Origin: UBA2093 sp049454855
GTDB lineage: Bacteria; Actinomycetota; Acidimicrobiia; Acidimicrobiales; Ilumatobacteraceae
Reading direction: 5' to 3'
NCBI GenBank assembly: GCA_049454855.1
Contig: JBMUAQ010000011.1
Location: 1-28,995 of the forward strand
DNA length: 28,995 bases
The notes under the pieces are model-generated. The model saw nothing but the letters and a program-made list of their open reading frames with translations. It was not told where the DNA came from and ran no database searches. Within the stretch, counting starts at the first letter, position 1. Every line of letters starts with the position of its first letter. This document shows positions 1-6,250 of the stretch, piece after piece. Position numbers and translations under genes: made by a program.

Positions 1-2
1 CC

Positions 3-1004
3 CCCCGCGAGATGAAGCTCGCCGAGGCGATCTCGGAGCGTGTCCCGTCGTGCGAGCGCGTGCGGTTCATGAACAGCGGCACCGAGGCCACCAGCACCGC
101 CGTCCGGCTCGCCCGCGGTGCCACCGGTCGCAAGCGCATCGTCACGTTCCACGGCAACTTCCACGGCGCGACCGATGCACTCCTTGCCGCGGGGGGCAGC
201 GGGCTCGCAACGCTCGGGCTGCCCGGAACGGCCGGTGTGCCGGAGGAGGCCGTTGCGAACACGTGGGTCCTCCCGTACAACGAGGTGCCGCGCCTCGATG
301 ACGACGTGGCAGCTGTCTTCGTGGAACCGGTGGCCGCGAACATGGGAGTGGTCGCTCCTGCCGCCGGGTTCCTCGAGGGGCTGCGGGCGGAGTGCGACCG
401 CGCGGGTGCCCTGCTCGTTCTCGACGAGGTCATCACCGGGTTCCGTCTCGCGCGCGGCGGCGCACAGGCAAAGTACGACGTGCGTGCGGACCTCACCTGT
501 TTCGGCAAGGTGATCGGCGGTGGCCTGCCGATCGGCGCGGTGGGCGGCCGCCGCGACATCATGGAGCACATGTCGCCCCGGGGGCCGGTGTTCCATGCCG
601 GCACGCTCGCGGGCAACCCGCTCGCCACTGCCGCCGGTCTCGCGACGCTCGACGAACTCACCGACGACGTGTACATCGAACTGCTGGCACGGGCCCGCCG
701 TCTGTCCGCCCTGATGCGCGATGTGTTCGCCGCTAACGGGGTGGCCGCGCAGTTCCCTGTGGTCGGCACGCTCGTCGGCATGCACTTCGGTGATGCGCTC
801 GCCGCACCGCCTGCGAACTTCGCCGAGGCGAAGACGACCGACGAGGCCCTGTACGCAAGGGTCTTCCACGCGCTGCTCGACAACGGGGTTGCCCTCGCAC
901 CCGGTGCCTATGAGGCGCTCTTCCCCGGGCTTGCCCACGATGACGCAGTGCTCGACGAGCTCGCCACCCGCGTCGATGCCGCGTTGCGTAGCCTCGCTGC
1001 GTGA
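3..1004 (+). CDS. hemL: Glutamate-1-semialdehyde 2,1-aminomutase, 5' end missing
   Basis: Converts glutamate-1-semialdehyde to 5-aminolevulinate in the C5 route to heme, in the cytoplasm, with PLP. The reading frame is open to the window edge and the first visible methionine (base 12) lies inside the fold; about 330 residues are seen against about 430 for the family, so roughly 100 N-terminal residues lie upstream. Counting from base 12, NSGTEAT (21-27) is the PLP phosphate-binding stretch, HGNFHGA follows (48-54), DEVITGFR (138-145) carries the cofactor-contacting aspartate, and CFGKVIGGG (163-171) carries the Schiff-base lysine K166 (bases 507-509). The FGK-IGGG context favours HemL over other class III aminotransferases. 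Its stop overlaps the next start by four bases (GTGA), implying translational coupling. Heme supply fits the cytochrome genes further on, but they are not in one transcription unit. Confidence 0.93.
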   Translation, partial: PREMKLAEAISERVPSCERVRFMNSGTEATSTAVRLARGATGRKRIVTFHGNFHGATDALLAAGGSGLATLGLPGTAGVPEEAVANTWVLPYNEVPRLDDDVAAVFVEPVAANMGVVAPAAGFLEGLRAECDRAGALLVLDEVITGFRLARGGAQAKYDVRADLTCFGKVIGGGLPIGAVGGRRDIMEHMSPRGPVFHAGTLAGNPLATAAGLATLDELTDDVYIELLARARRLSALMRDVFAANGVAAQFPVVGTLVGMHFGDALAAPPANFAEAKTTDEALYARVFHALLDNGVALAPGAYEALFPGLAHDDAVLDELATRVDAALRSLAA

Positions 1005-1603
1005 CCCGTCGTCTCCCCGCCGTCATTGCCGCGGTCGCCATGGCGGCGGCATCGGTGTTCTTCGTTGCGTCTTCGCTGGGCACGTCGGAGCCGTCCGGGC
1101 CGGTGCTGCACCGGATCGATCTCGTGGCAGCCGTTGACTACGTGACGACGGATGTCGGCTGGTCATTCGACGGCCCCGTCACCGTGGGGGCCGCGCGTCT
1201 CACGCTCGATGACCTGCGGACGCTCACCATCGCGGAGGGAACGAACGTTGCCGACCACGACATCGCCCCGCGCTGCAGCGACCTCGTCACGCGCAGGGCC
1301 TGCGTGCTCCTCGCCGACATGCTCGGTGAGGCCGTGGTGTGGTTCGCTCTCGTGCCCGCCGGCGGCACCAACCCTGACACCGAGCTGCAGCTGCCCGGCA
1401 TCGTGGACATGCGAGAGAACGGTGAAGAGGGAGTGTTCGGGAACGGATGGGTGATGGCGCTGTCGTCGCCCACGAGGCGCGTGTGCGACGGAACCGACAC
1501 CGCGCACCTGCGCGACTTCATCACACGCTTCCCCGGCGACAGTGCGCGCAGCATCGTCGACCTCCGCACCGACCGCATCGTGCGCGTGGAGTGCGCCCGT
1601 TGA
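1001..1603 (+). CDS. Secreted or membrane-anchored four-cysteine protein, function unknown
   Basis: I do not recognise this 200-residue protein. It begins with a short basic stretch (TRR), a hydrophobic segment at about residues 6-26 and then a polar chain, which is the layout of a signal peptide or single N-terminal anchor; no lipobox cysteine follows the hydrophobic stretch. The exported part has four cysteines (C92, C101, C162, C198), enough for two disulfides outside the membrane. No catalytic motif is visible. The GTG start at 1001 overlaps the hemL stop in GTGA, so it is probably translated from the same message; a later start would remove the hydrophobic segment. A role in heme metabolism is suggested only by adjacency. 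Confidence 0.7.
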   Translation: MTRRLPAVIAAVAMAAASVFFVASSLGTSEPSGPVLHRIDLVAAVDYVTTDVGWSFDGPVTVGAARLTLDDLRTLTIAEGTNVADHDIAPRCSDLVTRRACVLLADMLGEAVVWFALVPAGGTNPDTELQLPGIVDMRENGEEGVFGNGWVMALSSPTRRVCDGTDTAHLRDFITRFPGDSARSIVDLRTDRIVRVECAR

Positions 1604-1610
1604 CACGGGG

Positions 1611-1616
1611 TACGGT
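1611..1616 (+). promoter_or_regulatory. Possible -10 element of a leaderless promoter
   Basis: TACGGT fits the actinobacterial -10 pattern TANNNT. It ends six bases before the thioesterase ATG at 1623, and no Shine-Dalgarno sequence lies between, so transcription would begin at or next to the start codon. No -35 is seen at normal spacing; the TTGACA at 1600-1605 is only five bases away and cannot pair with it. Similar elements occur at 24884 and 27564. Confidence 0.4.
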
Positions 1617-1622
1617 TCGGTC

Positions 1623-2057
1623 ATGAGCGAGGGGAACGTGGCCGATCCGCCCGGCACCGGACCGAATGCGGGTGACTTCCCGATCGGGGCGTTCATCGGC
1701 ATGAAAATCGAGCGTCCGGGCCCCGGACGGGCCGTGGCACGGGTGACGGCGAACGAGACTCATCACAACCCACACGGCTTCGTGCACGGCAGCGTGGTGT
1801 TCACGCTCGTCGACACATCGATGGGTGCGGCAGTGATGTCGATGTTGCCGGACGGTCAGCGTTGCTCCACCATCGAGTGCCAGGTGCGCTTCCTGCGCCC
1901 GGTGGTCGGTGAGGACCTCGTGTGCGAGACCACCGTGGTGAAGCCAGGTCGCCGTGTGTTCCACCTCGAGTCGCGTGTGACAACGGGTGACGGCAGGATC
2001 GTCGCGACCGGGACCGGGAGTTTCGCGGTGATCGAGGCGGTGCCGGCGGCTGACTAG
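1623..2057 (+). CDS. PaaI-family hotdog-fold acyl-CoA thioesterase
   Basis: A 144-residue single hotdog domain, the usual size for PaaI or YbgC/MenI-like acyl-CoA thioesterases, which hydrolyse aryl- or acyl-CoA in the cytoplasm as oligomers. The signature lies at about residues 48-68: HNPHGFVHGSVVFTLVDTSM, in which HG-V-LVD corresponds to the HGG...LxD substrate-binding helix of the family, with the aspartate near the usual catalytic position. The frame is open upstream to 1542, but ATG 1623 is preferred because upstream translation does not resemble the family and a -10-like TACGGT lies just before it. The convergent reductase gene on the other strand ends within its stop (2054-2057). The substrate cannot be told; a DHNA-CoA thioesterase role in menaquinone synthesis is possible given the neighbours but unproven. 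Confidence 0.85.
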   Translation: MSEGNVADPPGTGPNAGDFPIGAFIGMKIERPGPGRAVARVTANETHHNPHGFVHGSVVFTLVDTSMGAAVMSMLPDGQRCSTIECQVRFLRPVVGEDLVCETTVVKPGRRVFHLESRVTTGDGRIVATGTGSFAVIEAVPAAD

Positions 2058-3337
2058 GCGTTCGGGAACGCGCGCGCGATCCGTGCGGCGGCGAGGTAGG
2101 CGACCTCGGCAGGGCCCTTCTCGTCCTCGCGCAGGAGATTCGCCATGATGCGCAGCACCCACTCCATGAGGGTGCGGCTCTGCATCCCGACCCGCGACAG
2201 TTCACGCATCAGAGCCGGCCGGCCGATGACGCGGGCGAACAGCCTCGCGACCTTGAAGTACTGGCCGTACTCGACGTCGACCATTTGCTGGTACCTCTGC
2301 AGTGCGGCGGCATCACCGCTCGTGAGCGCATCCCCGATGACTTCTGCGGCCATGCGCGCGGTCTCGTACGCGTAGTCGATTCCCTCACCGTTGAAGGGGT
2401 TCACCGACCCGGCCGCATCGCCCACGACGATGTAGGAGGGCCCGACCTTCGGGCCGACGGAGCCGCCCATCGGGATGCGCCCGCTCGTGGCGCGCTGTGT
2501 TGGTTGGTCGGGGTCGATTCCCCAGTCGTCGGCGACCATGTGCGCGTACGCATCGAGAAGGTGGGTGGTGTTCACGCTCTTGAAGTCGCGGAACGTCGAG
2601 AGCAACCCGACACCGATGTTGATGGTCCCGTCGCCGACCGGGAAGATCCAGCCGTAACCGGGCATCGCGTTGCCGTTGCGGTCCTTCACGTCGAGCGCGG
2701 ACTCGATCCACGGCTCGGCATGGCGCGGGCTCTCCCAGTAGGTGCGGATCGCGGTCCCGTACGGCATCTCCTTCGCACGGGAGGTGCCGAGTGCGCGTCC
2801 GAAGCGGGAGTTCGCGCCGTCGGCGATCACGACGTACTTCGCGCGCAGTTCGAACGTGCGGTGCAATGCCTTGTCGGTGACGACCGCTCCGCGCAGCAGA
2901 CCGCGCTCGAGAACGGGCTGGTGCGCCTCGTGGCCCTGGAGAAGCTCCGCACCCGCGGTCTGCGCGTTGAGCGCCACCGACATGTCGAGCTCGCGCCGGC
3001 GCACCACGTAACCGTGCTGGGGATAGACGGAGTGCGACGGCCACTGCAGCTCGAGGGCCTTGCCGTGCGCCGTGGCACGGAGTCCCTCGTAACGGTGCCA
3101 CTTCTCGAGAGTCGATGCGAGTCCCATGTCGTTGATCTGCTTCACCGCACGCGGTGTGAGCCCGTCACCGCAGGTCTTCTCGCGCGGGAACGTCTTCTTC
3201 TCCACCACGGTCACCCGGTGTCCCGCGGTCGCGAGCCAGTACGCAGCAGCGGCACCAGCGGGGCCGCCACCGATCACGAGAACATCGGTCTCACGCGGCG
3301 GTGAGTCGGGGGTGGCGGTGGTGGCTGTGTCGTCCAT
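2054..3337 (-). CDS. menJ: Geranylgeranyl reductase family flavoprotein, probably menaquinone side-chain reductase
   Basis: A 427-residue FAD-dependent reductase. The N-terminal Rossmann dinucleotide motif is VIGGGPAGAAAAY (21-33), the family signature KTCGDGLTPRA lies at 54-64, and the second FAD motif VVGDAAGSVNPFNGEG comes in the C-terminal half. These are the landmarks of geranylgeranyl and archaeal-type prenyl reductases. In actinobacteria such proteins saturate an isoprene unit of the menaquinone tail (MenJ, MK-9(II-H2) type), and homologues commonly lie beside nuo genes; that context supports menJ over a role in chlorophyll or archaeal lipid synthesis. It lies 83 bases downstream of the cytochrome c gene on the same strand. 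A GAGG-like ribosome site precedes the ATG at 3337. Its stop overlaps the stop of the convergent thioesterase. The family call is firm; the exact substrate is inferred. Confidence 0.85.
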   Translation of the reverse strand: MDDTATTATPDSPPRETDVLVIGGGPAGAAAAYWLATAGHRVTVVEKKTFPREKTCGDGLTPRAVKQINDMGLASTLEKWHRYEGLRATAHGKALELQWPSHSVYPQHGYVVRRRELDMSVALNAQTAGAELLQGHEAHQPVLERGLLRGAVVTDKALHRTFELRAKYVVIADGANSRFGRALGTSRAKEMPYGTAIRTYWESPRHAEPWIESALDVKDRNGNAMPGYGWIFPVGDGTINIGVGLLSTFRDFKSVNTTHLLDAYAHMVADDWGIDPDQPTQRATSGRIPMGGSVGPKVGPSYIVVGDAAGSVNPFNGEGIDYAYETARMAAEVIGDALTSGDAAALQRYQQMVDVEYGQYFKVARLFARVIGRPALMRELSRVGMQSRTLMEWVLRIMANLLREDEKGPAEVAYLAAARIARAFPNA

Positions 3338-3352
3338 GGGGGTCCCTCCCGG

Positions 3353-3366
3353 GTGACGTCACGATA
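3353..3366 (-). promoter_or_regulatory. Possible menJ promoter with a 10-base palindrome
   Basis: Upstream of the reductase start, read on the minus strand, TATCGT (3366-3361) fits a -10 element and runs directly into the perfect palindrome GTGACGTCAC (3362-3353), followed by a GGGAGG ribosome site and the ATG. The predicted start of transcription falls within the palindrome, a common place for a repressor operator. No convincing -35 is visible. The same TATCGT hexamer occurs before the cytochrome c gene. Confidence 0.3.
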
Positions 3367-3420
3367 CGCACGGGCCCCGCAGAACGGGGAGAAAACGGGC
3401 GTTGTCCGGGGTGACCGGTG

Positions 3421-4242
3421 TTACTTGCCGATGGACGCGCGCGGCTCGGTGCCGACGGCGCCCGGCTTGTTCTCGAGAGCCGAGAAGTCCTTGTCAACCG
3501 TGTTGAAGGATGTCGAACCCGACTCCAGCGCCTTGAAGACTTCGGACTCCGGGGAGCACCAGGTCTCGTACTCTGCCGCCCACATCTCGCTTGCCGGGTC
3601 GGCACCGGAGAGGTCGTAGCGGATGTGGCAGACCACGCCGAGGATCTCGGCCTCGGTCAGTGCACCACCGGCGGTCTCACCCTGCATCGGCATGGGGTTG
3701 CCGTTGTACGACAGGGGGGCATGCGCGCCGCCCTCACGGTCGGGGTCGCCGTACACCTTCAGGCCGGCGGCGACGAACCTCTGGCTGCCGTTGTAGACGA
3801 AGTTCAGCATGTCCTCGATGCGGGGGAACGTCTTCATTGACTCGCCCTGCCAGAGCACCCGGCCGGCACCGCCGGCCCCGTCGGCGCCGTGACAACCGGC
3901 ACACCCGGCGTAGACCTCGGTTCCGACCGAGATCGGGCCTGCCTCGACCTTCTCTGCCGGCCTCATCGCCACCAAGTAGATGAACGCCCACACAGGGAGC
4001 ATGGCCAGGGCCGACATGGCCCAGAACGGGATCTTCTTGCGCGACTCCGCGATTCTCACGACCGGAGGCACGGGTGCCTCCGCCTTGGGTGCAGGTGCGG
4101 CGGCCGCGCGGGCGGCGGGTGCGGATTCTGCCTTGGCGGGGGTGGACCCGGCGGCAGCAGGCGTGCCCGAAGATGCCTCGCCCGAGCTCTCGGCACGGCG
4201 CGCCTTGGAGCGGTTCAGCAGATGCTCGGGAATCTCGGTCAC
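3421..4242 (-). CDS. Membrane-anchored monoheme cytochrome c
   Basis: A 273-residue protein with a short N-terminal motif TEIPEHLLNR, an Ala/Pro-rich linker (about 22-62), one transmembrane span (about 71-93, after RKK) and an exported class I cytochrome c domain. The heme site is CAGCH (114-118); NPMPM (182-186) supplies the likely distal methionine; C205 and C229 might form a disulfide. It probably carries electrons between the bc complex and an oxidase. The frame opens at 4371, but GTG 4242 is chosen because a GAGGTGG ribosome site (4253-4247) lies just ahead and because the resulting N-terminus matches that of the subunit IV-like protein at 6251. It is divergent from the bc operon and sits upstream of menJ on the same strand. 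No symbol is given because several cytochromes c fit. Confidence 0.88.
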   Translation of the reverse strand: MTEIPEHLLNRSKARRAESSGEASSGTPAAAGSTPAKAESAPAARAAAAPAPKAEAPVPPVVRIAESRKKIPFWAMSALAMLPVWAFIYLVAMRPAEKVEAGPISVGTEVYAGCAGCHGADGAGGAGRVLWQGESMKTFPRIEDMLNFVYNGSQRFVAAGLKVYGDPDREGGAHAPLSYNGNPMPMQGETAGGALTEAEILGVVCHIRYDLSGADPASEMWAAEYETWCSPESEVFKALESGSTSFNTVDKDFSALENKPGAVGTEPRASIGK

Positions 4243-4541
4243 TCGGCCACCTCGGGACTCGGCTGTGTGGTGGGTGGAACCCTGGCCCCGTGCGTCTGCG
4301 CTTCGCGCGACGAACCGGACCCGGGAGGCACTTGTCTTCCACGATAGACAACCGAGCGGGAGCCGAGACAATCAATGAGCAGTCCCGGACGGATGACACG
4401 TCGGCCTTGTGAACATGCGCAGGAGGGACTGAGGTCACGCAGCGGGGAATGGCCTCCTGTGGGGGGACCGTGGCTAGTGTTCTGAGGTGACTGGGACGCC
4501 CCAGTGACCCCTCTATCAGTGGCCGGAGAAGAACGAACTCA
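4243..4541. promoter_or_regulatory. Divergent control region between cytochrome c and the bc-nuo operon
   Basis: About 300 bases without a gene between divergent starts. On the minus strand TTGTCT, a 19-base spacer and TATCGT (4346-4341) form a plausible promoter for the cytochrome c gene, giving a leader of about 90 bases. On the plus strand TAGTGT (4475-4480) fits a -10 element and would start transcription near 4487, at the left edge of an imperfect palindrome. A wider inverted repeat, CAGGAGG (4420-4426) with CCTCCTG (4453-4459), lies between the two promoters. A weak GGAGAA ribosome site (4525-4530) precedes the ATG at 4542. All promoter calls are by eye. Confidence 0.5.
4486..4509. repeat. 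Imperfect palindrome at the head of the bc-nuo operon
   Basis: Arms GGTGACTGGG (4486-4495) and CCCAGTGACC (4500-4509) pair around the spacer ACGC with a single G-G mismatch. It overlaps the predicted transcription start for the plus-strand operon and ends 32 bases before its first ATG. It could be an operator or a stem-loop at the 5' end of the message. Confidence 0.6.
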
Positions 4542-5021
4542 ATGACCGCGATCGACATCCTCAGGTGGCCGGGCATGAACCAGGCGTTCATCGTGTCCTT
4601 TGTCGTCACCACGGCCATGTGCCTCGCCATCCGTGAGTACGGCAAGCGGAGGCCGGTCGGACGACCCACCACGTGGGGAGAGGCCATCCTCGGTGCCACT
4701 TACGTGTACTTCGTGCTGTTCCTCGCGTTCGGCGTGGTGCCCCACCAGTTCATCGACCACGCGGACAAGGAGCTCGGCTGGCGCAAGGACTCCATCGTCT
4801 ACGGCCCGTTCGATGTCCTGAAGCCCAAGGCACTCGGCGGGAACTTCCCCTTCACCCTGTCGTACGAGGCCGTCCGCGACCTGGTCGTCCTCGGCATCCA
4901 CGGCTTCTACATGGTGCTGCTGGTGTGGATCGGCGCATGGTGGCAGAAGCGCGGTGCAACCACCGGTGCAAAGGCAATCGAGACGTCCACGTACGGCCGA
5001 CCGTTGGCAAGGAAGGCCTGA
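4542..5021 (+). CDS. Small three-span membrane protein heading the bc operon, function unknown
   Basis: A 159-residue membrane protein with three likely transmembrane segments (about 14-30, 47-67 and 111-133) and a polar, soluble loop between the second and third. I do not recognise the family. Histidines H68 and H73 lie at the end of span two and H120 within span three; these could bind heme or quinone, but there is no recognised motif to prove it. It is the first gene of the run and is separated by only five bases from the ferredoxin gene. The most economical reading is a membrane anchor or quinone-facing partner for that ferredoxin, or an accessory subunit of the cytochrome bc complex. The ATG at 4542 is preferred since it gives a complete first span. 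Confidence 0.75.
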   Translation: MTAIDILRWPGMNQAFIVSFVVTTAMCLAIREYGKRRPVGRPTTWGEAILGATYVYFVLFLAFGVVPHQFIDHADKELGWRKDSIVYGPFDVLKPKALGGNFPFTLSYEAVRDLVVLGIHGFYMVLLVWIGAWWQKRGATTGAKAIETSTYGRPLARKA

Positions 5022-5026
5022 CCGCG

Positions 5027-5440
5027 ATGGCACGCACCGACGCCAACCCCCCCATGCCGGAGTGGTCCACCGAGTACCGCCTGGTGGAGGTCGACCACGA
5101 TTACCTCGCGAAGGCCGTGAAGCCGAAGCAGTTCATCCACATCGACCAGAGCGAATGCATCATGTGCGAGGGCTGCGTCGACATCTGCCCGTGGAAGTGC
5201 ATCCACATGGTCACGCCCGAGGCGATCGCCGAGGCCGACAACACGGAGCAGCCCGGGGCCGACCCCTCCGACAAGGTGATCTTCATCATCGACGACGACG
5301 TGTGCACGCGCTGCGCACTGTGCGTCGACCGCTGTCCGACCGGGGTCATCATCCTCGGCAAGGCCGGCGCCCCTGACCCCGCGGGTGACTCGCACACCCG
5401 CACCAACAACCACGGATATGCCTACGGCATGCGCCTCTGA
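5027..5440 (+). CDS. Dicluster 4Fe-4S ferredoxin in the bc operon
   Basis: A 137-residue iron-sulfur protein with two complete CxxCxxCxxxCP motifs: C44, C47, C50, C54 (CIMCEGCVDICP) and C93, C96, C99, C103 (CTRCALCVDRCP), each suited to one [4Fe-4S] cluster. The 39-residue gap between motifs is longer than in small bacterial ferredoxins; residues 1-40 form an N-terminal extension and the C-terminal tail (111-137) is polar. No membrane span or export signal is visible, so it is expected on the cytoplasmic face. Lying between a small membrane protein (5 bases upstream) and cytochrome b (11 bases downstream), it could feed electrons to or from the quinone pool through the bc complex. The frame is open much further upstream, but ATG 5027 follows directly on the preceding stop and begins the conserved part. 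Confidence 0.9.
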   Translation: MARTDANPPMPEWSTEYRLVEVDHDYLAKAVKPKQFIHIDQSECIMCEGCVDICPWKCIHMVTPEAIAEADNTEQPGADPSDKVIFIIDDDVCTRCALCVDRCPTGVIILGKAGAPDPAGDSHTRTNNHGYAYGMRL

Positions 5441-5451
5441 GGGAACGAACC

Positions 5452-6234
5452 ATGGCAAAAGTGCTCGACAACCCAAAGCCCACCGCGAAGGAGCGGCTCG
5501 CAAAAATCGGCGAGCAGATGCAGGGCAGCCAGGCGTGGAACTCGATCTTCCGTCCCGGCTCCATCTTCCGCAAGGGATACACCGACAGCCCGCGCAACCG
5601 CTCGTACGTGATCATGAACTCGGTGCTGTACCACCTGCACCCGGTGAAGGTGAAGCGCCACGCGGTGAAGGTGTCCTACACCCTCTGCCTCGGCGGACTC
5701 TCGTTCTTCCTGTTCATTCTTCTCACCGTCACCGGCATCTTCCTGATGTTCTTCTACAGGCCGACCGGTGCGAATGCGTGGCAGGACATCCAGACGCTGC
5801 AGACCTCCGTGACATTCGGTCTCCTGGTGAGGAACATGCACAGATGGGGTGCACACCTCATGGTGCTGTCGGTGTTCCTGCACATGGCGCGCGTCTTCTA
5901 CCACGGCGCGTACAAGCCGCCGCGTGAGTTCAACTGGGTGATCGGCGTGATCCTCCTGACACTCACGCTCTTGCTCTCGTTCACGGGTTACCTGCTGCCG
6001 TGGGACCAGTTGGCGCTGTGGGCGGTCACGGTGGGAACGAACATGATGGGTTACTCACCGTTGGTGGGCAACCAGGTGCGGTTCGTCCTGCTCGGAGGCG
6101 TCGAGATCGGCAACGAGACGTTGCTGCGCTGGTACGTGCTGCACGTGATCATGTTCCCGTTCATCATCATCATCTTCATGGCCATCCACTTCTGGCGCGT
6201 CCGCAAGGACGGCGGGATCTCCGGGCCACTGTGA
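5452..6234 (+). CDS. qcrB: Cytochrome b6-like subunit (cytochrome b N-terminal half) with likely heme c_n cysteine
   Basis: A 260-residue membrane protein holding the four-helix heme-binding half of cytochrome b; it takes menaquinol electrons at the Qo side and passes them through hemes bL and bH. Axial histidines are H130 and H144 (helix B) and H231 and H246 (helix D). TGYLLPWDQ (178-186) is the conserved stretch after helix C. C79 in the sequence LCLGG lies 51 residues before H130; in plant and cyanobacterial b6 the corresponding numbers are C35, H86, H100, H187 and H202, so all spacings agree. That cysteine covalently holds heme c_n (c_i) in b6f and Bacillus-type enzymes. About 45 extra N-terminal residues precede the first helix. 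Typical actinobacterial QcrB is a single long chain; here the C-terminal half is a separate gene 16 bases downstream. The symbol petB would fit equally. Confidence 0.93.
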   Translation: MAKVLDNPKPTAKERLAKIGEQMQGSQAWNSIFRPGSIFRKGYTDSPRNRSYVIMNSVLYHLHPVKVKRHAVKVSYTLCLGGLSFFLFILLTVTGIFLMFFYRPTGANAWQDIQTLQTSVTFGLLVRNMHRWGAHLMVLSVFLHMARVFYHGAYKPPREFNWVIGVILLTLTLLLSFTGYLLPWDQLALWAVTVGTNMMGYSPLVGNQVRFVLLGGVEIGNETLLRWYVLHVIMFPFIIIIFMAIHFWRVRKDGGISGPL

Positions 6235-6250
6235 CGGGGGAGGAGACGAA

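Noticed and set aside
1600..1605. TTGACA, a perfect -35 sequence before the thioesterase.
   Set aside because: Only five bases from the -10-like TACGGT, and no TANNNT sequence lies at about 17 bases.
2058..2071. Perfect inverted repeat GCGTTC-GG-GAACGC directly after the thioesterase stop, as a terminator.
   Set aside because: It lies in the coding end of the reductase gene, the loop is only two bases and no T-run follows on either strand.
3375..3389. CCCCG-CAGAA-CGGGG hairpin between cytochrome c and menJ as a terminator.
   Set aside because: No T-run follows on the minus strand, and five GC pairs are weak evidence.
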